A DNA stretch of 64,000 nt from Shewanella carassii (GTDB lineage: Bacteria; Pseudomonadota; Gammaproteobacteria; Enterobacterales; Shewanellaceae): assembly GCF_002777975.1 (NCBI RefSeq), contig NZ_NGVS01000006.1, forward strand, positions 450,100 to 514,099, given 5' to 3'. The position numbers and the translations under genes are program-made. Shown piece by piece: positions 1-9,290 of the stretch (position 1 is its first letter; each line of letters opens with the position of its first letter). A model generated the notes under the pieces. It was given only the letters and a program-made list of their open reading frames with translations, searched no databases and was not told the DNA's origin.

Positions 1-12
1 GAGACAGGTAAC

Positions 13-38
13 AAAAAAGGACCCTAGGGTCCTTTTTT
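13..38. terminator. Bidirectional intrinsic terminator
   Basis: Perfect 26-bp palindrome with GGACCC/GGGTCC arms flanked by A6 and T6. It lies about 125 bases beyond the end of srmB on the minus strand. It can also serve a plus-strand gene ending left of the window. Confidence 0.85.
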
Positions 39-69
39 GGCGATAGCTTAAGTCGAAGCTTATGGCGTT

Positions 70-163
70 CTCGCAAAAGACTTAGGTCATTTGCTGCGAA
101 CTCTGCTTTGCATCCAGGCCGGTAAGCCTGCGCCAATCACGCATGGGATTTGTTCGCCCCTTG
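70..163 (+). repeat. Partial copy of dispersed hairpin/MITE-like repeat (right half)
   Basis: Aligns base by base with 52042-52130 of the complete element in the PH-domain gene. The first 32 bases (CGCAAAAGACTTAGGTCATT followed by TGCTGCGAAC) match strongly, then the ATCCA-GCC-GTAAGCC block, then GGGATTTGTTCGCCCCTT corresponding to the terminal repeat. The copy stops right at the srmB stop codon (165-167) and lies in its 3' untranslated region. The left half of the element is absent. Confidence 0.7.
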
Positions 164-164
164 C

Positions 165-1388
165 TTATTTCTTCTTCTTTTTCTTGCCGTTCTTGGTGCT
201 GGCATCCTTGGCTTTAGGCTTCTTCTTGCTCGGCACCTTGGCTTCTTTGTGCTTGGGCCTCAGCTCTTCGATGATCCGCCGTTTCAGCTTCTGCTCGATA
301 TAGCGTTCAATCTTACTGAGGATCCGCATATCATGGGCTTCCACCAGAGAGATGGCTGTGCCCTTGGCCCCGGCGCGGCCGGTACGGCCAATTCTGTGTA
401 CATAGGCGTCGGCAGAGCGTGGCATATCATAGTTGATCACATGGGTGATGCCTTCGATATCTATGCCTCGAGCAGCGACGTCGGTAGCCAGCAGCACCTT
501 GACTTCACCCTTGGTGAAACGTCCCAGCGCCTGGAAACGTTTTTTCTGCTCCATATCGCCGCGCATAAAGGCAGCGGGGATCCCGGCCTGCAGCAACAAG
601 CCTTCTAGGCTACTGACCACTTCGCGGGTCTTGCAAAAGACGATGGCGCGTTTGGTTTCCTCCTGATTGAGCAGGTGACACAAGAGGGCAAACTTGTGCT
701 CTCTATTGTCGGCCAGGTGGATCCATTGATGGATCTTGGCCTTTTCGCTGCGTGGTGGTTCGGCTTCCACCAACACAGGATCGTTGAGCAGCTCACCGGC
801 AAAACGGCGCACGCCGCTGCCTTCCAGCGTGGCGGAGAACAGCATGTTCTGCTTACGTCCCTGCGCTTCGATGGCTATGGTCTGCACCACCTGAGAGAAG
901 CCCATATCCAGCATGCGGTCGGCTTCATCTATGATAAGCAGCTCCACTTCAGTGGCTTCAAACTTACGCTTCTCCAAGTATTCGAGCAGACGGCCTGGAG
1001 TCGCTACCAGAATATCCAGATTACCGGCCAAGGCTTCTTCCTGCGGGGCGTATGGAACGCCGCCTGTGATGATGCCAATCTCCAGCCCAAGCCCGGTCGC
1101 CAGATGGCAGGCGTATCTGTGTACCTGACTGGCCAGCTCGCGGGTCGGGGTCAACACCAGTACTCTGGCCTGGCCGGGACGACGACGAGGGAAGTCAATT
1201 AGGTGTTGCAGTGCCGGCAGCAGGAAACTGGCGGTCTTACCCGTGCCGGTTGGGGCGTGGGCAAGAATATCCCGCTGCTCCAGCGCCAAAGGCAGAGCCA
1301 ATTGTTGAATACTGGTCGGTGTCTTGTGGCCCATGGCTTTCAGCGAATCTAAAAGCCTATGGTCCAGATCAAAATCTTCAAATAGCAT
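165..1388 (-). CDS. srmB: DEAD-box ATP-dependent RNA helicase SrmB
   Basis: An RNA helicase that, in E. coli, helps early assembly of the 50S ribosomal subunit. All family motifs are visible: APTGTGKT (Walker A) near residue 43, PTRELA, IIDEADRMLDMGF, SATLEG, the RGD/VLLATDVAARGID block and HRIGRTGRAG. The C-terminus is a lysine-rich tail (KKKPKAKDASTKNGKKKKKK), as in other SrmB proteins. The frame opens upstream at 1445, but the ATG at 1388 (MLFEDFDLD) aligns with the E. coli N-terminus and gives 407 residues. An ATG at 1397 is also possible. trmN6 lies upstream on the same strand, separated by a repeat; in E. coli the two genes are divergent. Confidence 0.95.
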   Translation of the reverse strand: MLFEDFDLDHRLLDSLKAMGHKTPTSIQQLALPLALEQRDILAHAPTGTGKTASFLLPALQHLIDFPRRRPGQARVLVLTPTRELASQVHRYACHLATGLGLEIGIITGGVPYAPQEEALAGNLDILVATPGRLLEYLEKRKFEATEVELLIIDEADRMLDMGFSQVVQTIAIEAQGRKQNMLFSATLEGSGVRRFAGELLNDPVLVEAEPPRSEKAKIHQWIHLADNREHKFALLCHLLNQEETKRAIVFCKTREVVSSLEGLLLQAGIPAAFMRGDMEQKKRFQALGRFTKGEVKVLLATDVAARGIDIEGITHVINYDMPRSADAYVHRIGRTGRAGAKGTAISLVEAHDMRILSKIERYIEQKLKRRIIEELRPKHKEAKVPSKKKPKAKDASTKNGKKKKKK

Positions 1389-1458
1389 GGGAAGCATCTC
1401 AAACAATAATGCGCGGGAGTATACCTTGTCTGGGGTGCCGTGCACAGCTTGGAGCTTG

Positions 1459-1557
1459 GGAAGCTACGAATAAATCCCATCAGTGGTCAGTGGCGGTTTC
1501 ACGACTTGGATACCGGGTTTGGGTTGACGGCGAGCGCCCAAGTCCCTTGCTGCAAGC
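1459..1557 (-). repeat. Diverged copy of dispersed repeat (right half)
   Basis: On the minus strand this reads CTTGCAGCAAGGGACTTGGG, then ATCCAAGTCGTGAAACC, then GATGGGATTTATTCGTAGCTTCCC. This is the same order of blocks as 52042-52136 (CTTGCAAAGGGCTTGGGCC, ATCCAAGCCTGTAAGCC, CATGGGACTTGTTTGCACCTTCCC). It is the most diverged copy. It fills the gap between the trmN6 stop and the srmB start, so it lies in the leader of srmB. Confidence 0.5.
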
Positions 1558-1563
1558 AATGGC

Positions 1564-2295
1564 TTAGAGTTTCAGGTAAAAATCCTGGGTTAGTCGCACC
1601 ATGGCTTCTGAATAGCGGCCATCGGTTTCTCTGATATAGAGAGCCGAGTGGGCTTCCGGTGTGGTAACCGCTTCGCCTTCCTTGACATGCTCAAGCAGTA
1701 ACAACTGCCGGTTACAGGGCTTATGGGGTGTGCTGCTGACACTGACCCGCGCAGCCAGTCGCAAGCTTTGCTCAATTGCGGCGCGCTCAAATCTGTCCAG
1801 ACTCTGAACCGGCAGAATAAGGCTCGCCTGTCCCTGTGGCTTTAACAACTGCTTTATCGCCAGACACAGCTCGTCAAAGCTCAGCTGTTCCGTGTGTCTC
1901 GCTATGGCTCGTTTGGGGTCATCCGAGCGTGGGCCGGTTTCGAAATAGGGCGGGTTACAGAGAATATGGTCGAACGGCGCTGCATCTGCCGAGGCATGTT
2001 CATCGCAATAGCTCTGAATTGAGCCTTGATACAAAGTGAGTCGGCTAGCCCAGGGCGAGGAGTTGAAGTTGGCACGGCTGGCATGGGCCGCGCTGCCGTC
2101 GAGTTCTACCGCCAGTATCTCTGCCTCACTACGCTGCGCCGCCATCAGGCTCAATAGACCGCTGCCGGCCCCTATGTCCAGCACCCGTTTGGCCTCGGTC
2201 AATGGCGCCCAGGCCCCCAAGAGCACTCCATCGGTACTGACGGGCATGCCGCAGCCGTGATCTTCGATATGAAATGCCTTGAAACTGAATGCCAT
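1564..2295 (-). CDS. trmN6: tRNA1(Val) (adenine(37)-N6)-methyltransferase TrmN6
   Basis: A SAM-dependent enzyme that makes m6A at position 37 of tRNA1(Val) (YfiC in E. coli). The protein has 243 residues. The SAM-binding motif VLDIGAGSGLLSLM lies near residue 39 and the N6-adenine catalytic motif NPPYFETGPRSDD near 115, both diagnostic of this family. Start ATG 2295 has AGGGGC upstream. The neighbour srmB is also beside this gene in E. coli. Nothing unusual is seen in the coding region. Confidence 0.93.
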   Translation of the reverse strand: MAFSFKAFHIEDHGCGMPVSTDGVLLGAWAPLTEAKRVLDIGAGSGLLSLMAAQRSEAEILAVELDGSAAHASRANFNSSPWASRLTLYQGSIQSYCDEHASADAAPFDHILCNPPYFETGPRSDDPKRAIARHTEQLSFDELCLAIKQLLKPQGQASLILPVQSLDRFERAAIEQSLRLAARVSVSSTPHKPCNRQLLLLEHVKEGEAVTTPEAHSALYIRETDGRYSEAMVRLTQDFYLKL

Positions 2296-2872
2296 TGATT
2301 GCCCCTGAGCCGAATTAATCGCGGCATTTTATATTAACCAGGGACGAAAGGTGAGCCGCTTTCCGAGGCGAGTTTCATTTTGATGGGAATGCTGCCTTAC
2401 TCAGGCTTTATCCATCTTTGACCTTCAGCCTGTTGTGGCTGGCAAGTGTTAAAGGTCGTACCAGTAGTGGTTTGGGGACGAATGAAGATGTTTTGAAAAT
2501 GTCGTGGATGTTGCCAAACTTAATGCCTGGTGTGACTTTGAACCGCTTTTTTTTATCTTGGATTTTGTATCTGTCTTATTTTTAGTCTTTCGTAAGCCTA
2601 AGTGTTGCACCTCTGCTTTTGCTCTGGTATTAGTGTTTCCCCCTAATTCGTGGCTTTCTGCGAATTGGATCAAGGTAAAACAGTTTTAGGATAAGCAAAG
2701 CAGCGAAAACCCCCTGCCATTTGTTCATAAACTCGCCAAGAATAGGCCGAATTTACCACGGACAACTGTAATAAAGGCTTTACACTCTTAGTAGGGCGAG
2801 TGCGATAGTGAGTATTTCAGCTATGGCTAAAGATATCGCAATCACTTAAGTTTATTAGAAAAACATAACAAG
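2296..2872. other. Intergenic region without a convincing gene
   Basis: About 577 bases between the divergent genes trmN6 and brnQ. It is noticeably richer in A+T than its neighbours, with a T8 run at 2548-2555. A 74-codon minus-strand frame (2449-2673) has no family resemblance and low-complexity Lys/Ser composition, so it is not called. The promoters of both flanking genes must lie here, but I see no strong -35/-10 pair. Confidence 0.4.
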
Positions 2873-4282
2873 ATGGGGCATATAGTGCACAAGACTCAAT
2901 TGACACTTGGTGACACCCTGGGCCTGGGATTCATGACCTTTGCGTTTTTCCTGGGGGCGGGCAACCTGATTTTTCCTCCCTTTGCCGGGCAATTGGCCGG
3001 CGATAATATGCTGCTGGCAATGCTCGGTTTCTTGATCACCGCCGTGGGTCTGCCGCTGGCTGGTTTGATCGCTGTGGCCAAGGCGCAGGGCAAGGTGATG
3101 AAGCTGTTGCCAGCCTTTGCCGCAACTGCTCTGGCGGTGGCTATTTATATCATTATCGGTCCAGCCTTTGCGGCGCCTCGTACCGGCCTGGTGGCCTATG
3201 AGATCGGTGCGCTGCCTTTCATTCAAGACCCTACATCGGTAGTCAATATCCTTGGGCTGGAACTGAATAAGCCGCAGCTGTTATACACCCTAGGATTTTT
3301 TGTGGTGACCATGCTGCTGGCACTGTTTCCCGGCAAACTGATGGATAGCATTGGCAAGGTGTTAACCCCAGTGCTGATTTTGCTGTTGGTGGGCTTGGCG
3401 GTCTCGGTGATCTTGCTGCCCGGCAGTGAAGTACCTGCGGCCAGTGGTGACTACATCAAGCACCCGTTGACCAAAGGCATTATCGAAGGCTACAACACCA
3501 TGGATACCCTGGCGTCCTTGATGTTCGGTATGCTGATTATCGATATTTTGCGCAACAAGGGCGTGTCTGAGCCAGGTTTGCAGACTCGCTATCTGGTACG
3601 CGCCGCCTTGGTAGCCGCTGCCGGTCTGGCATTTGTGTATGTGTCGCTGTTCTTCCTCGGTGCAACCGCCGGCGATATGGCCAAGGGCGCTGAGAGTGGT
3701 GGCCAGATCCTCACCAACTATGTGACTCATGAATTCGGTGATATGGGGATTATCCTGTTGTCCACCGTGGTGACTCTGGCCTGTTTGACCACGGCCGTAG
3801 GCTTGGTGAGTGCCTGTTCTGACTTCTTCCAGGAGCTGATCCCGGGCGCCACTTATCGCTTCCTGGTGGTGCTGTTCAGTGTGATCTGTGCCGTGGTGGC
3901 TAACGTAGGCCTGACCCAACTGTTGGCCATCAGCATCCCTGTGCTGATGACCATCTACCCAGTGGCTATTGCTTTGGTGTTGGTGACCTTCCTGACGCCG
4001 TATTTCCGCAATCCGAAGTTTGCCCACAGACTGGCACTGTCGGTGGCCCTGATCTTCGGTATTTTTGATGCATTGAAAGTGACTGTCGCTTCACTCAAGC
4101 CGCTGACCCAAGTCGCCGAACCCAATAGTTTGCTGCTGGCCTTTGTGTCCGGGGTGGAAAGCCTGGCTCCTGTGATGTCAACGCTGCCACTCTACGAAGA
4201 GGGCATGGCCTGGTTGCCACCCACCCTGACAGTGATGATTATCTGTCTGTTTGTCAGCCCTAAGGCCGTGCAAACGGCCTGA
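2873..4282 (+). CDS. brnQ: Branched-chain amino acid transporter BrnQ (LIV-II carrier)
   Basis: Inner-membrane sodium-coupled importer of leucine, isoleucine and valine. The 469-residue protein has about 12 hydrophobic segments and the family signature near the N-terminus (GFMTFAFFLGAGNLIFPP) followed by FLITAVGLPLAG, close to E. coli BrnQ. Later blocks also match, for example LFPGKLMDSIGKVLTP and IEGYNTMDTLASLMFG. Start: ATG 2873 has no clear ribosome site. An in-frame GTG at 2885 would give an N-terminus closer in length to E. coli BrnQ. An intrinsic terminator follows at 4407. Confidence 0.93.
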   Translation: MGHIVHKTQLTLGDTLGLGFMTFAFFLGAGNLIFPPFAGQLAGDNMLLAMLGFLITAVGLPLAGLIAVAKAQGKVMKLLPAFAATALAVAIYIIIGPAFAAPRTGLVAYEIGALPFIQDPTSVVNILGLELNKPQLLYTLGFFVVTMLLALFPGKLMDSIGKVLTPVLILLLVGLAVSVILLPGSEVPAASGDYIKHPLTKGIIEGYNTMDTLASLMFGMLIIDILRNKGVSEPGLQTRYLVRAALVAAAGLAFVYVSLFFLGATAGDMAKGAESGGQILTNYVTHEFGDMGIILLSTVVTLACLTTAVGLVSACSDFFQELIPGATYRFLVVLFSVICAVVANVGLTQLLAISIPVLMTIYPVAIALVLVTFLTPYFRNPKFAHRLALSVALIFGIFDALKVTVASLKPLTQVAEPNSLLLAFVSGVESLAPVMSTLPLYEEGMAWLPPTLTVMIICLFVSPKAVQTA

Positions 4283-4345
4283 GGAAGGTAGTCACTCACA
4301 GGTTGCATTAAGCTCTGCATTGGCTTATCGGCCTGATGCAACATA

Positions 4346-4378
4346 GTTTGCAGCAAATGACTTAAGTCCTTTGCAAGA
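4346..4378 (-). repeat. Short fragment of the dispersed repeat
   Basis: On the minus strand the 33 bases read CTTGCAAAGGACTTAAGTCA followed by TTTGCTGCAAAC, nearly identical to 52042-52073 and 70-101. Only this block is present; the terminal repeats are missing. It lies between the brnQ stop and the brnQ terminator. Confidence 0.6.
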
Positions 4379-4406
4379 GCCCAGAGTGACTGGAGTCCAT
4401 TTCGAG

Positions 4407-4436
4407 ACGGCGTTATCCTTGATGACGCCGTTTTTT
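4407..4436 (+). terminator. Intrinsic terminator of brnQ
   Basis: ACGGCGT (4407-4413) pairs with ACGCCGT (4425-4431), followed by a T6 run. It also shows that the open frame running upstream of xerD through this region is not coding. Confidence 0.85.
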
Positions 4437-4451
4437 ATTGGAGTATTGTTT

Positions 4452-5366
4452 GTGGCCGCGACTTCTTCATCCGCTTATGTCCAGGATCCCTTGATTGAAG
4501 GTTTTCTCGATGACCTCTGGTCCAGTAAGGGCCTGAGCGACAACACCCTGGCGGCCTATCGCAATGACCTGCGCCATTTTGATCAGTATCTGCAGGGAAG
4601 AGGGCTGACGCTCAGTGCCGCCGGGCGCGATGCGGTGCAGGATTATCTCGGTTTTCGTGTCGGCAAAGGCGTTGCCGAGAGTAGCAGTGCCAGGTTGAAG
4701 AGCAGCTTGCGGCGCTTTTACGGTTTTTTGCTGCGTCGGCAACTGATAACGGAAGATCCCATGGCGCGTATCGCCTCCACCAAGCTCAAGCGCAAACTGC
4801 CCGGCAGTCTCAGTGAGGCCGAGGTGGACGCCCTGCTGGCTGAGCCCATACGGGAAGACCCCATCGAAGCCAGAGACAAGGCGATGCTGGAGCTGCTATA
4901 CGCCACCGGGCTCAGGGTCACTGAACTGGTAGGGTTGACGCTGGAGCAGGTGAGTCTGCGTCAGGGGCTGGTACGGATCACGGGTAAAGGCGGCAAGGAG
5001 CGCTTGGTGCCCATGGGTGAGGTGGCCGTCAGCGAAATAGAGTCCTTCCTCAAGCTGGCACGCACCGAACTGCTCGGCGGTAAACAGAGTGATGTGGTGT
5101 TTCCCTCCAAGCGTGCCCAGATGATGACCCGCCAGACCTTCTGGCACAGGATCAAGCTCTATGCCCTGCGGGCCGGTATCAGCACCGAGTTGTCGCCCCA
5201 TACCCTGAGACACGCCTTTGCCACCCATTTGCTCAACCATGGCGCCGACTTGCGGGTAGTGCAGTTGTTGCTGGGGCACAGCTCGCTGTCTACCACCCAA
5301 ATCTATACCCATGTGGCCAATGCCAGGTTGCAGTCGCTGCATCAACAGCATCATCCAAGAGGTTGA
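4452..5366 (+). CDS. xerD: Site-specific tyrosine recombinase XerD
   Basis: Works with XerC at dif to resolve chromosome dimers at division. The catalytic set of tyrosine recombinases is visible: Arg in ATGLRVTELVGL, Lys in GKGGKERLVP, HTLRHAFATHLL, LLGHSSLST and the Tyr nucleophile in TQIYTHV. The SAM-like N-terminal DNA-binding domain is intact. The frame is open from 4371, but that part overlaps the brnQ terminator. GTG 4452, with GGAG 8 bases upstream, gives 304 residues, close to the 298 of E. coli XerD. dsbC and recJ follow in the E. coli order. Confidence 0.93.
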   Translation: MAATSSSAYVQDPLIEGFLDDLWSSKGLSDNTLAAYRNDLRHFDQYLQGRGLTLSAAGRDAVQDYLGFRVGKGVAESSSARLKSSLRRFYGFLLRRQLITEDPMARIASTKLKRKLPGSLSEAEVDALLAEPIREDPIEARDKAMLELLYATGLRVTELVGLTLEQVSLRQGLVRITGKGGKERLVPMGEVAVSEIESFLKLARTELLGGKQSDVVFPSKRAQMMTRQTFWHRIKLYALRAGISTELSPHTLRHAFATHLLNHGADLRVVQLLLGHSSLSTTQIYTHVANARLQSLHQQHHPRG

Positions 5367-5488
5367 ATTCTTTGATCTGCTACGCAATTAGTTGCTTTCG
5401 ATAGCATCTGACTGTAACTTTTCAGCCTCTTCTCCGGTCTGATAGAGAACAATAAACTTTAATCGACCCCAATAAGATAGGATTTCCA

Positions 5489-6217
5489 ATGAAGTTAACC
5501 CGTGCATTCTCTCTGTGTCTGGCGCTGGCGGTTACACCCTTTGTCGGTGTTGCCTCTGCGGCTTCCGAATCGGGTGATCAACTGAAGCAAAAGCTCAGCG
5601 ATACCTTGGGTATTGAAGTGATCTCCATGGCCGACTCACCTATCCCTGATTTGTATCAGGTTATTACCAATCGTGGCGTGCTCTATGTCAGCAAAGATGG
5701 TTCCAAGCTGCTGCACGGCAACCTCTACGATCTGAACCAAGACATGAAGAATCTCACCGAGGCGGCTCTGGCTGGTCCAAGACTCGAGATGCTTAAGCCT
5801 TTTGAAGATGAGATGTTGGTCTACAAGGCCAAGAATGAAAAACATGTGGTGACTGTTTTTACCGATGTGACTTGTGGTTATTGCCGCAAGCTGCACAGTC
5901 AAATGCAGCAGTACAACGATTTGGGCATCACAGTACGTTATTTGGCCTATCCCCGTCAGGGTGTACCATCGCCCAACGCCGAAGAGATGGAAGCGATTTG
6001 GTGTGCCAAAGATCCCCAACAAGCTATGACAGATGCCAAGGCAGGCAAAGGGGTTAAGATGGCCAAGTGTGATGCCAATATCACTGGCCAGCATCAATTG
6101 GGGATGAAGATGGGGATCAGTGGAACACCGGCTTTGATCCTCGAAAATGGGACTCTGATCCCCGGTTATCAGGCTCCTAGAGAGCTGTTGTATAACCTGG
6201 AGCGTGCCAAGCTATAA
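5489..6217 (+). CDS. dsbC: Thiol:disulfide interchange protein DsbC
   Basis: Periplasmic disulfide isomerase that reshuffles wrong disulfides and is kept reduced by DsbD. A Sec signal peptide (about residues 1-25, ending VASA) precedes the N-terminal dimerisation domain. The thioredoxin-fold domain carries the active site CGYC at residues 129-132 and the cis-Pro loop GISGTPALIL. Length 242, usual for DsbC. ATAGGA lies upstream of the ATG. It sits between xerD and recJ as in E. coli, with a strong terminator after it. Confidence 0.95.
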   Translation: MKLTRAFSLCLALAVTPFVGVASAASESGDQLKQKLSDTLGIEVISMADSPIPDLYQVITNRGVLYVSKDGSKLLHGNLYDLNQDMKNLTEAALAGPRLEMLKPFEDEMLVYKAKNEKHVVTVFTDVTCGYCRKLHSQMQQYNDLGITVRYLAYPRQGVPSPNAEEMEAIWCAKDPQQAMTDAKAGKGVKMAKCDANITGQHQLGMKMGISGTPALILENGTLIPGYQAPRELLYNLERAKL

Positions 6218-6232
6218 GCGCTTTTATTACTC

Positions 6233-6261
6233 AAAAAGGCGAGCAAGCTGCTCGCCTTTTT
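6233..6261 (+). terminator. Intrinsic terminator of dsbC
   Basis: Perfect 13-bp stem (AAAAAGGCGAGCA / TGCTCGCCTTTTT) with a 3-base loop, starting 15 bases after the dsbC stop and ending 42 bases before recJ. Confidence 0.9.
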
Positions 6262-6302
6262 GTTATCTTGCCCGGCAAAGCCATTTTCAAGAATAACCCA
6301 CA

Positions 6303-8027
6303 GTGATCCACAAAATCGTCCGTCGCCCCAGGGTGGACGACAGCCATTTACCCGCAAATCTACATCCGCTGTTAAAACAGATTTACGCCAGTCGCGGCGT
6401 TCAGGCTCCCGAGTGCGAGTTGGTGCTCAAGCGTCTGCTCAGGCCGGATACCATGCTGGGCTTGCAGCAAGGGGCCGAGCTGGTGGCCGATGCCATCGCG
6501 GCCAACCGCCGCATTCTGATCATGGGGGATTTCGATGCCGATGGTGCCACCTCCACCAGTGTGTGTCTGTTGGCGCTCAGAATGATGGGAATGGAAAACT
6601 GTGATTATCTGATCCCCAATCGTTTCGATTATGGCTATGGCCTCAGCCCTGAAATAGTGGCGGTGGCGCACGGCAAGGGCGCCGAGCTACTGATCACTGT
6701 CGATAACGGTATCTCCTCCATCGAAGGCGTCAGGGCCGCCAAGGCGCTGGGGATGACGGTTGTCATCACAGATCACCATTTGCCGGGCAATGAATTACCC
6801 GAGGCCGATGCCATCATTAACCCCAACCAACCCGGTTGCAGCTTTGCTTCCAAGTCGATTGCCGGGGTCGGGGTGGCTTTCTATCTGATGTTGGCACTGC
6901 GGGCAGAGTTGAGAAAACGTCACTGGTTCGTTAATCATGCCTTGGCCGAGCCCAACTTGAGTGTATTGCTGGACTTGGTGGCCCTGGGCACAGTGGCCGA
7001 TGTGGTGTCGCTCGATGCCAACAACCGTATTCTGGTGGACGCAGGTATCAAAAGGGTGCGAAACGGCGCCTGTCGTCCGGGGATCACTGCCTTGCTGGAA
7101 GTGGCCCGCCGCAATCCGGCGCGTTTGGTGGCCGCCGATTTCGGCTTTGCGGTTGGCCCCAGACTCAACGCCGCCGGAAGGCTGGATGAAATGGCGCTCG
7201 GAGTCGAAACTCTCTTGTGCGATGACATGCTCAAGGCGAGAAGAATGGCGGCCGAGCTTGATGGCCTCAACGCCGAGCGCCGTGAGCTGGAAACCGGCAT
7301 GCAGCAAGAAGCGATGAAGAGCCTGGAGGCGCTGCAACTCAAAGAGAGTGAACAGCCCTGGGGTATTGCCCTGTATCAGCCGGACTGGCATCAGGGGGTG
7401 ATAGGCATTCTGGCTTCCCGGATTAAAGACAGGTTCCACCGCCCGGTAATCGCCTTTGCCGAAGCCAGCGACACTGAAATCAAGGGCTCGGCCCGCTCCA
7501 TCAAGGGGTTGCATATGCGCGATCTGCTGGAGCTTATCAATGCCCGCCATCCCGGGATGATCCTCAAGTTCGGTGGTCATGCCATGGCCGCCGGGCTCTC
7601 GTTGCGTAAGGATGCCTTCGAGCAGTTTGCCGAGGCCTTTGACACCTGTGTCCGTGAGCTGCTGACCCTGGAGGATCTCAATGGCGAGCTGTTCTCCGAC
7701 GGTGAATTGCCGCTTGAATGCTTTACCCTGGATACGGCGCAACTGCTCAGAGATGCCGGTCCCTGGGGCCAGGCCTTCCCCGAGCCGCTATTTGATGGCC
7801 ATTTCAGAATTCTGCAGCAGAGACTGGTGGCAGAGAAACATCTTAAACTGGTGCTGGAGACTGAGTGCGGCCGGATCATGGCCGATGCCATCGCCTTCAA
7901 TGTGGATCTCAAGACCTGGCCCGATGCCAGCATCAATCATGTGCGCCTGCTGTATAAGCTGGATGTGAACGAGTTTCGCGGCAACAGTAACCTGCAGTTG
8001 CGGGTTGAGCAGCTGGAACCCCTGTAA
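6303..8027 (+). CDS. recJ: Single-stranded-DNA-specific exonuclease RecJ
   Basis: 5'-3' exonuclease of the RecF recombination pathway and mismatch repair. DHH phosphoesterase motifs are visible: GDFDADGATST near residue 76, DNGISS, TDHHLPG near 160, then the DHHA1 domain with GSARSIKGLHMRDLL and KFGGHAMAAGL near 425. The C-terminal OB-fold ends with KLDVNEFRGNSNLQLRVEQL. Length 574, matching E. coli (577). The start is GTG 6303, aligning with the E. coli N-terminus. It is separated from dsbC by a terminator, so it needs its own promoter. Confidence 0.95.
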   Translation: MIHKIVRRPRVDDSHLPANLHPLLKQIYASRGVQAPECELVLKRLLRPDTMLGLQQGAELVADAIAANRRILIMGDFDADGATSTSVCLLALRMMGMENCDYLIPNRFDYGYGLSPEIVAVAHGKGAELLITVDNGISSIEGVRAAKALGMTVVITDHHLPGNELPEADAIINPNQPGCSFASKSIAGVGVAFYLMLALRAELRKRHWFVNHALAEPNLSVLLDLVALGTVADVVSLDANNRILVDAGIKRVRNGACRPGITALLEVARRNPARLVAADFGFAVGPRLNAAGRLDEMALGVETLLCDDMLKARRMAAELDGLNAERRELETGMQQEAMKSLEALQLKESEQPWGIALYQPDWHQGVIGILASRIKDRFHRPVIAFAEASDTEIKGSARSIKGLHMRDLLELINARHPGMILKFGGHAMAAGLSLRKDAFEQFAEAFDTCVRELLTLEDLNGELFSDGELPLECFTLDTAQLLRDAGPWGQAFPEPLFDGHFRILQQRLVAEKHLKLVLETECGRIMADAIAFNVDLKTWPDASINHVRLLYKLDVNEFRGNSNLQLRVEQLEPL

Positions 8028-8114
8028 AACAAGCAGTAAAACCAAGTGCACACCGGGAGTCTATTTAAGATAGGAATAGGCTGAGTAACGGCTCATATGT
8101 CGCAGGAGAGCAAG

Positions 8115-8429
8115 ATGAACAATCTGTTTGCCAACATACCCAAGCAGCTCGATGCCGAGCAGTTTGACGCGCTCTTGGCCACGCCGGATCTTAAAATTGA
8201 GCGCATTCTGTCCCACGGTCAGGTAACGCCTGAAGGGCAATGGTACGATCAAGCGCAGCATGAATGGGTATTGTTGCTGCAAGGTGCCGCCCGGCTGCAG
8301 TATGAAGATGGTTCAGAAGTGAGCCTGAACCCGGGGGACTGGCTTAATATCCCCGCTCATGTGCGCCACAGAGTCAGCTGGACTGCCGAGGAGCAAACTA
8401 GCGTCTGGTTGGCTATTTTTTACTCCTGA
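8115..8429 (+). CDS. Small single-domain cupin protein
   Basis: Predicted cytoplasmic metal-binding beta-barrel of 104 residues; substrate unknown. The two cupin motifs are recognisable: a metal-site strand pair around EWVLLLQGAARLQYEDGSEVSLNPGDWLNIPAHVRHRV, with the PGDW-NIPAHVRHRV block as the second motif. ATG 8115 is preferred to 8097 because AGGAG lies 8 bases before it. It stands alone between recJ and the convergent rpiA. Confidence 0.8.
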   Translation: MNNLFANIPKQLDAEQFDALLATPDLKIERILSHGQVTPEGQWYDQAQHEWVLLLQGAARLQYEDGSEVSLNPGDWLNIPAHVRHRVSWTAEEQTSVWLAIFYS

Positions 8430-8481
8430 GCCGACGGTTCTTGCTTTGCTCTTGCCCTGCAATTCGCTCATATTTTCACAA

Positions 8482-8505
8482 AAAAGCCGCCAGCTGGCGG
8501 CTTTT
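8482..8505. terminator. Bidirectional terminator between the cupin gene and rpiA
   Basis: Palindrome AAAAGCCGCCAGCTGGCGGCTTTT. The T run is longer on the minus strand, so its main role is probably the end of rpiA. Confidence 0.85.
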
Positions 8506-8523
8506 GGCATTCAAGCTTAGGGC

Positions 8524-9180
8524 TTACTTGATGGTTTTAACCCCTTCTGGGGTGCCCACCAGGAGCACATCGGCGCCACGGTTGGCGAACAGACCATTGG
8601 TCACTACGCCCACTATGGCATTAATCTGCACTTCCAGCTCTTTGGGATTCAGTATCTTCAGGTTATAGACATCCAGAATGACGTTGCCGTTATCTGTTAC
8701 CACACCTTCACGATAGACAGGATCGCCACCCAGTTTCACCAGCTCACGGGCTACGTAGGAGCGGGCCATGGGGATCACTTCTACCGGCAGCGGGAAGTTG
8801 CCCAGCACATCGACTTGCTTGGTGTTATCAACGATACAGATAAACTTGTCGGCCACGGCCGCAACTATCTTTTCCCGGGTCAGCGCGGCGCCGCCACCCT
8901 TGATCATGTCCATGTGGCCGTTGATTTCATCGGCGCCATCGACATACACAGACAGCTTATCTACTGAATTGAGATCAAACACAGGGATCCCCAACTGTTT
9001 GAGCTTGGCGGTGGAGGCTTCAGAGCTGGAAACCGCGCCTTCAATATCGGCCTTTATCGTGGCCAGAGCATCGATAAAGTGGTTGACGGTAGAGCCGGTG
9101 CCCACGCCAACTATGCTGTCTTTCTCGACATATTCCAGCGCCGCCCAACCGGCCGCCTTCTTCATTTCATCTTGGGTCAT
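8524..9180 (-). CDS. rpiA: Ribose-5-phosphate isomerase A
   Basis: Interconverts ribose 5-phosphate and ribulose 5-phosphate in the non-oxidative pentose phosphate pathway. The phosphate-binding loop [13 protein letters not shown] lies near residue 26, the catalytic region [25 protein letters not shown] near 81, and KTI-type C-terminal residues close the 218-residue chain (E. coli 219). AGGA is placed 8 bases before the ATG. It acts downstream of the rihA-rbsK salvage pair at 30.6-32.5 kb. Confidence 0.96.
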   Translation of the reverse strand: MTQDEMKKAAGWAALEYVEKDSIVGVGTGSTVNHFIDALATIKADIEGAVSSSEASTAKLKQLGIPVFDLNSVDKLSVYVDGADEINGHMDMIKGGGAALTREKIVAAVADKFICIVDNTKQVDVLGNFPLPVEVIPMARSYVARELVKLGGDPVYREGVVTDNGNVILDVYNLKILNPKELEVQINAIVGVVTNGLFANRGADVLLVGTPEGVKTIK

Positions 9181-9277
9181 AATGCCATCCTGTTGATTCT
9201 GACAAATTCACTTGAACTTGCCCTAGTATACTCCGAGTTGTAGTGAAAAGTGCCGCTCAATCTAGTCCTGAAGAATA

Positions 9278-9290
9278 GTTCTTGAAGAAC
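9278..9290. promoter_or_regulatory. Short perfect inverted repeat in the rpiA/DUF808 divergent region
   Basis: GTTCTT-G-AAGAAC between two divergent genes. It could be an operator or chance; no known consensus was recognised. Confidence 0.25.

Noticed and set aside
2449..2673. 74-codon frame on the minus strand
   Set aside because: Low-complexity composition, no ribosome site, no family resemblance.
4371..4451. Longer N-terminus for xerD
   Set aside because: The segment runs through a repeat fragment and an intrinsic terminator and has no XerD homology; GTG 4452 has a good ribosome site.
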